The notes under the pieces: model-generated
Told to the model about the DNA's origin: nothing
The model's input: only the letters and a program-made list of their open reading frames with translations
The model's database searches: none
Program-made: the position numbers and the translations under genes
Part shown: positions 63,284 to 64,000 of the stretch, in pieces
How positions within the stretch are numbered: the first letter of the stretch is position 1
How the letters are laid out: the number at the start of each line of letters is the position of its first letter
DNA from: Aradus depressus
Lineage: Eukaryota; Arthropoda; Insecta; Hemiptera; Aradidae
Reading direction: 5' to 3'
Assembly (NCBI GenBank): GCA_963662175.1
Contig: OY759217.1
Span: 6,264,562-6,328,561 of the forward strand
Length of the DNA stretch: 64,000 nt

Positions 63284-63520
63284 GAGAAGCCTTAACCACC
63301 AGTTGGAAGGCTGAGAGGCCATAGCCAGTTGGGAAGGCTGGGAAGCCTTAACCACCAGTTGAAAGGCTGAGAGGTCATAGCCAGTTGGAAAACTGGGAAG
63401 CCTTAACAACCAGTTGGAAGGCTGAGAGGCCTTAGCCAGTTCGAAGGGTGAGAGGGCTTAGCCAGTTGGAAGGGTGAGAGGCCTTAGCCAGTTGGGAGGC
63501 TGAGAGGCCTTAGCCAGATG
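63284..63520. repeat. ~26-30-bp minisatellite
   Basis: Tandem units of aaggctgagaggccttagcc + agttgg, in places arranged as a ~59-bp dimer with gggaagccttaaccaccagtt. No coding role. Confidence 0.85.
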
Positions 63521-64000
63521 TCATGCTGTTCCTACCAAAACTGTGGTAAAACAAATGTTTTCCTCCTCAACGTGGCTGACGTCTACTCAGATGGGTTATG
63601 ATGGATCCATGGTGGAGCGAGAGAGGGAGTCGGGCGCTAAGTGCATGTTGTGCATGGGATGGCGTATGACTGGGGGTGACAGAAGAGGACGTGCCCAATC
63701 CCCGGACCGTCACGCACAATGCTCCCACGTTCCTGCCCAGACAGCCAGAAAATGACCCCCCCCCCCCCCCCCCCCCCCCCAATCCCCCCTCATTCCTTGT
63801 CACAGAACCCCTCCCCACTACTCCTTTACTCTTTCACCAAAGGATCTCTCTTAATTATACCAACCTTTTGTTATCATTCCATTGTCGAAGAAGTTTCTCA
63901 TGTGCCATTGAGCTATTGGATTCGATAAAAAGACGTGAAATCAGAAGCATCCTCTTCCTTATCATATACCCCTTCTAAGGAGTTGTGTGAAGAAGACATT
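63521..64000. other. Unassigned edge region with C run
   Basis: Contains a ~24-C run at 63757-63780. Short overlapping frames on both strands (63543-63978) depend on low-complexity sequence and show no recognisable protein. Confidence 0.4.

Noticed and set aside
63543..63978. Overlapping frames near the right edge
   Set aside because: They run through a C/G homopolymer and low-complexity DNA; no protein-like features.

Overview
This window looks like a transposon-dense intergenic/intronic stretch of an arthropod, most likely insect, genome. The reasons are the mix of element families (BEL/Pao, R1-clade and jockey-type LINEs, a Transib, a Polinton-like element), the AT-rich non-coding DNA with introns, and TATA plus TCAGT-type initiators in front of two gene types. 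There is no sign of bacterial gene organisation. Only one candidate host gene is visible: the first coding exon of a secreted protein at 11778-13013 (-). Everything else that codes is mobile-element protein, mostly broken.

Layout. 1-7.5 kb: two damaged BEL/Pao retrotransposons on the minus strand with GC-rich minisatellites. 7.5-11.7 kb: two R1-clade LINE pieces in opposite orientation, one carrying a hAT-like MITE. 11.8-13.0 kb: the host exon. 13.5-23.2 kb: an almost identical 2.49-kb direct repeat flanking a Gag ORF and a fused G-patch/integrase-C-terminus ORF, that is, a non-autonomous LTR element or tandem duplication. 23.1-40.0 kb: one copy of a dispersed repeat (here called the CCCGG repeat) that has been split twice, by a 13.5-kb palindromic element and by a 1.9-kb Transib. 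41-42.7 kb: jockey and gypsy scraps, a SINE. 43.5-47.5 kb: a jockey-type LINE with intact ORF1 and an ORF2 that has lost its reverse-transcriptase catalytic motif. 48.3-50.9 kb: an uninterrupted CCCGG repeat. 51.9-62.5 kb: one LINE of CR1/L2-like appearance interrupted by three younger insertions (a MADF-bearing DNA element, a 4.2-kb jockey element with 12-bp target duplication, and a 2.8-kb Sola-like DNA transposon with 4-bp target duplication). 62.5-64 kb: small repeats.

The most remarkable object is 23338-36813. It is a near-perfect inverted repeat with two ~6.04-kb arms around a 1.4-kb GATATC-rich satellite. Each arm encodes one intact 1219-residue protein with N-terminal zinc fingers, an endonuclease VII-like zinc/HNH module and a complete protein-primed-type family B DNA polymerase, transcribed outward from a tandemly duplicated TATA/initiator promoter. 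The termini read AGTAGGGG...CCCCTACT and are flanked by a 6-bp direct repeat CCTTTC. Other copies of the target repeat in the same window show the empty site. Termini and target duplication fit the Polinton/Maverick group, but no integrase, capsid, protease or ATPase gene is present. I read it as a palindromic, polymerase-only Polinton derivative that may be mobilised by integrase supplied in trans.
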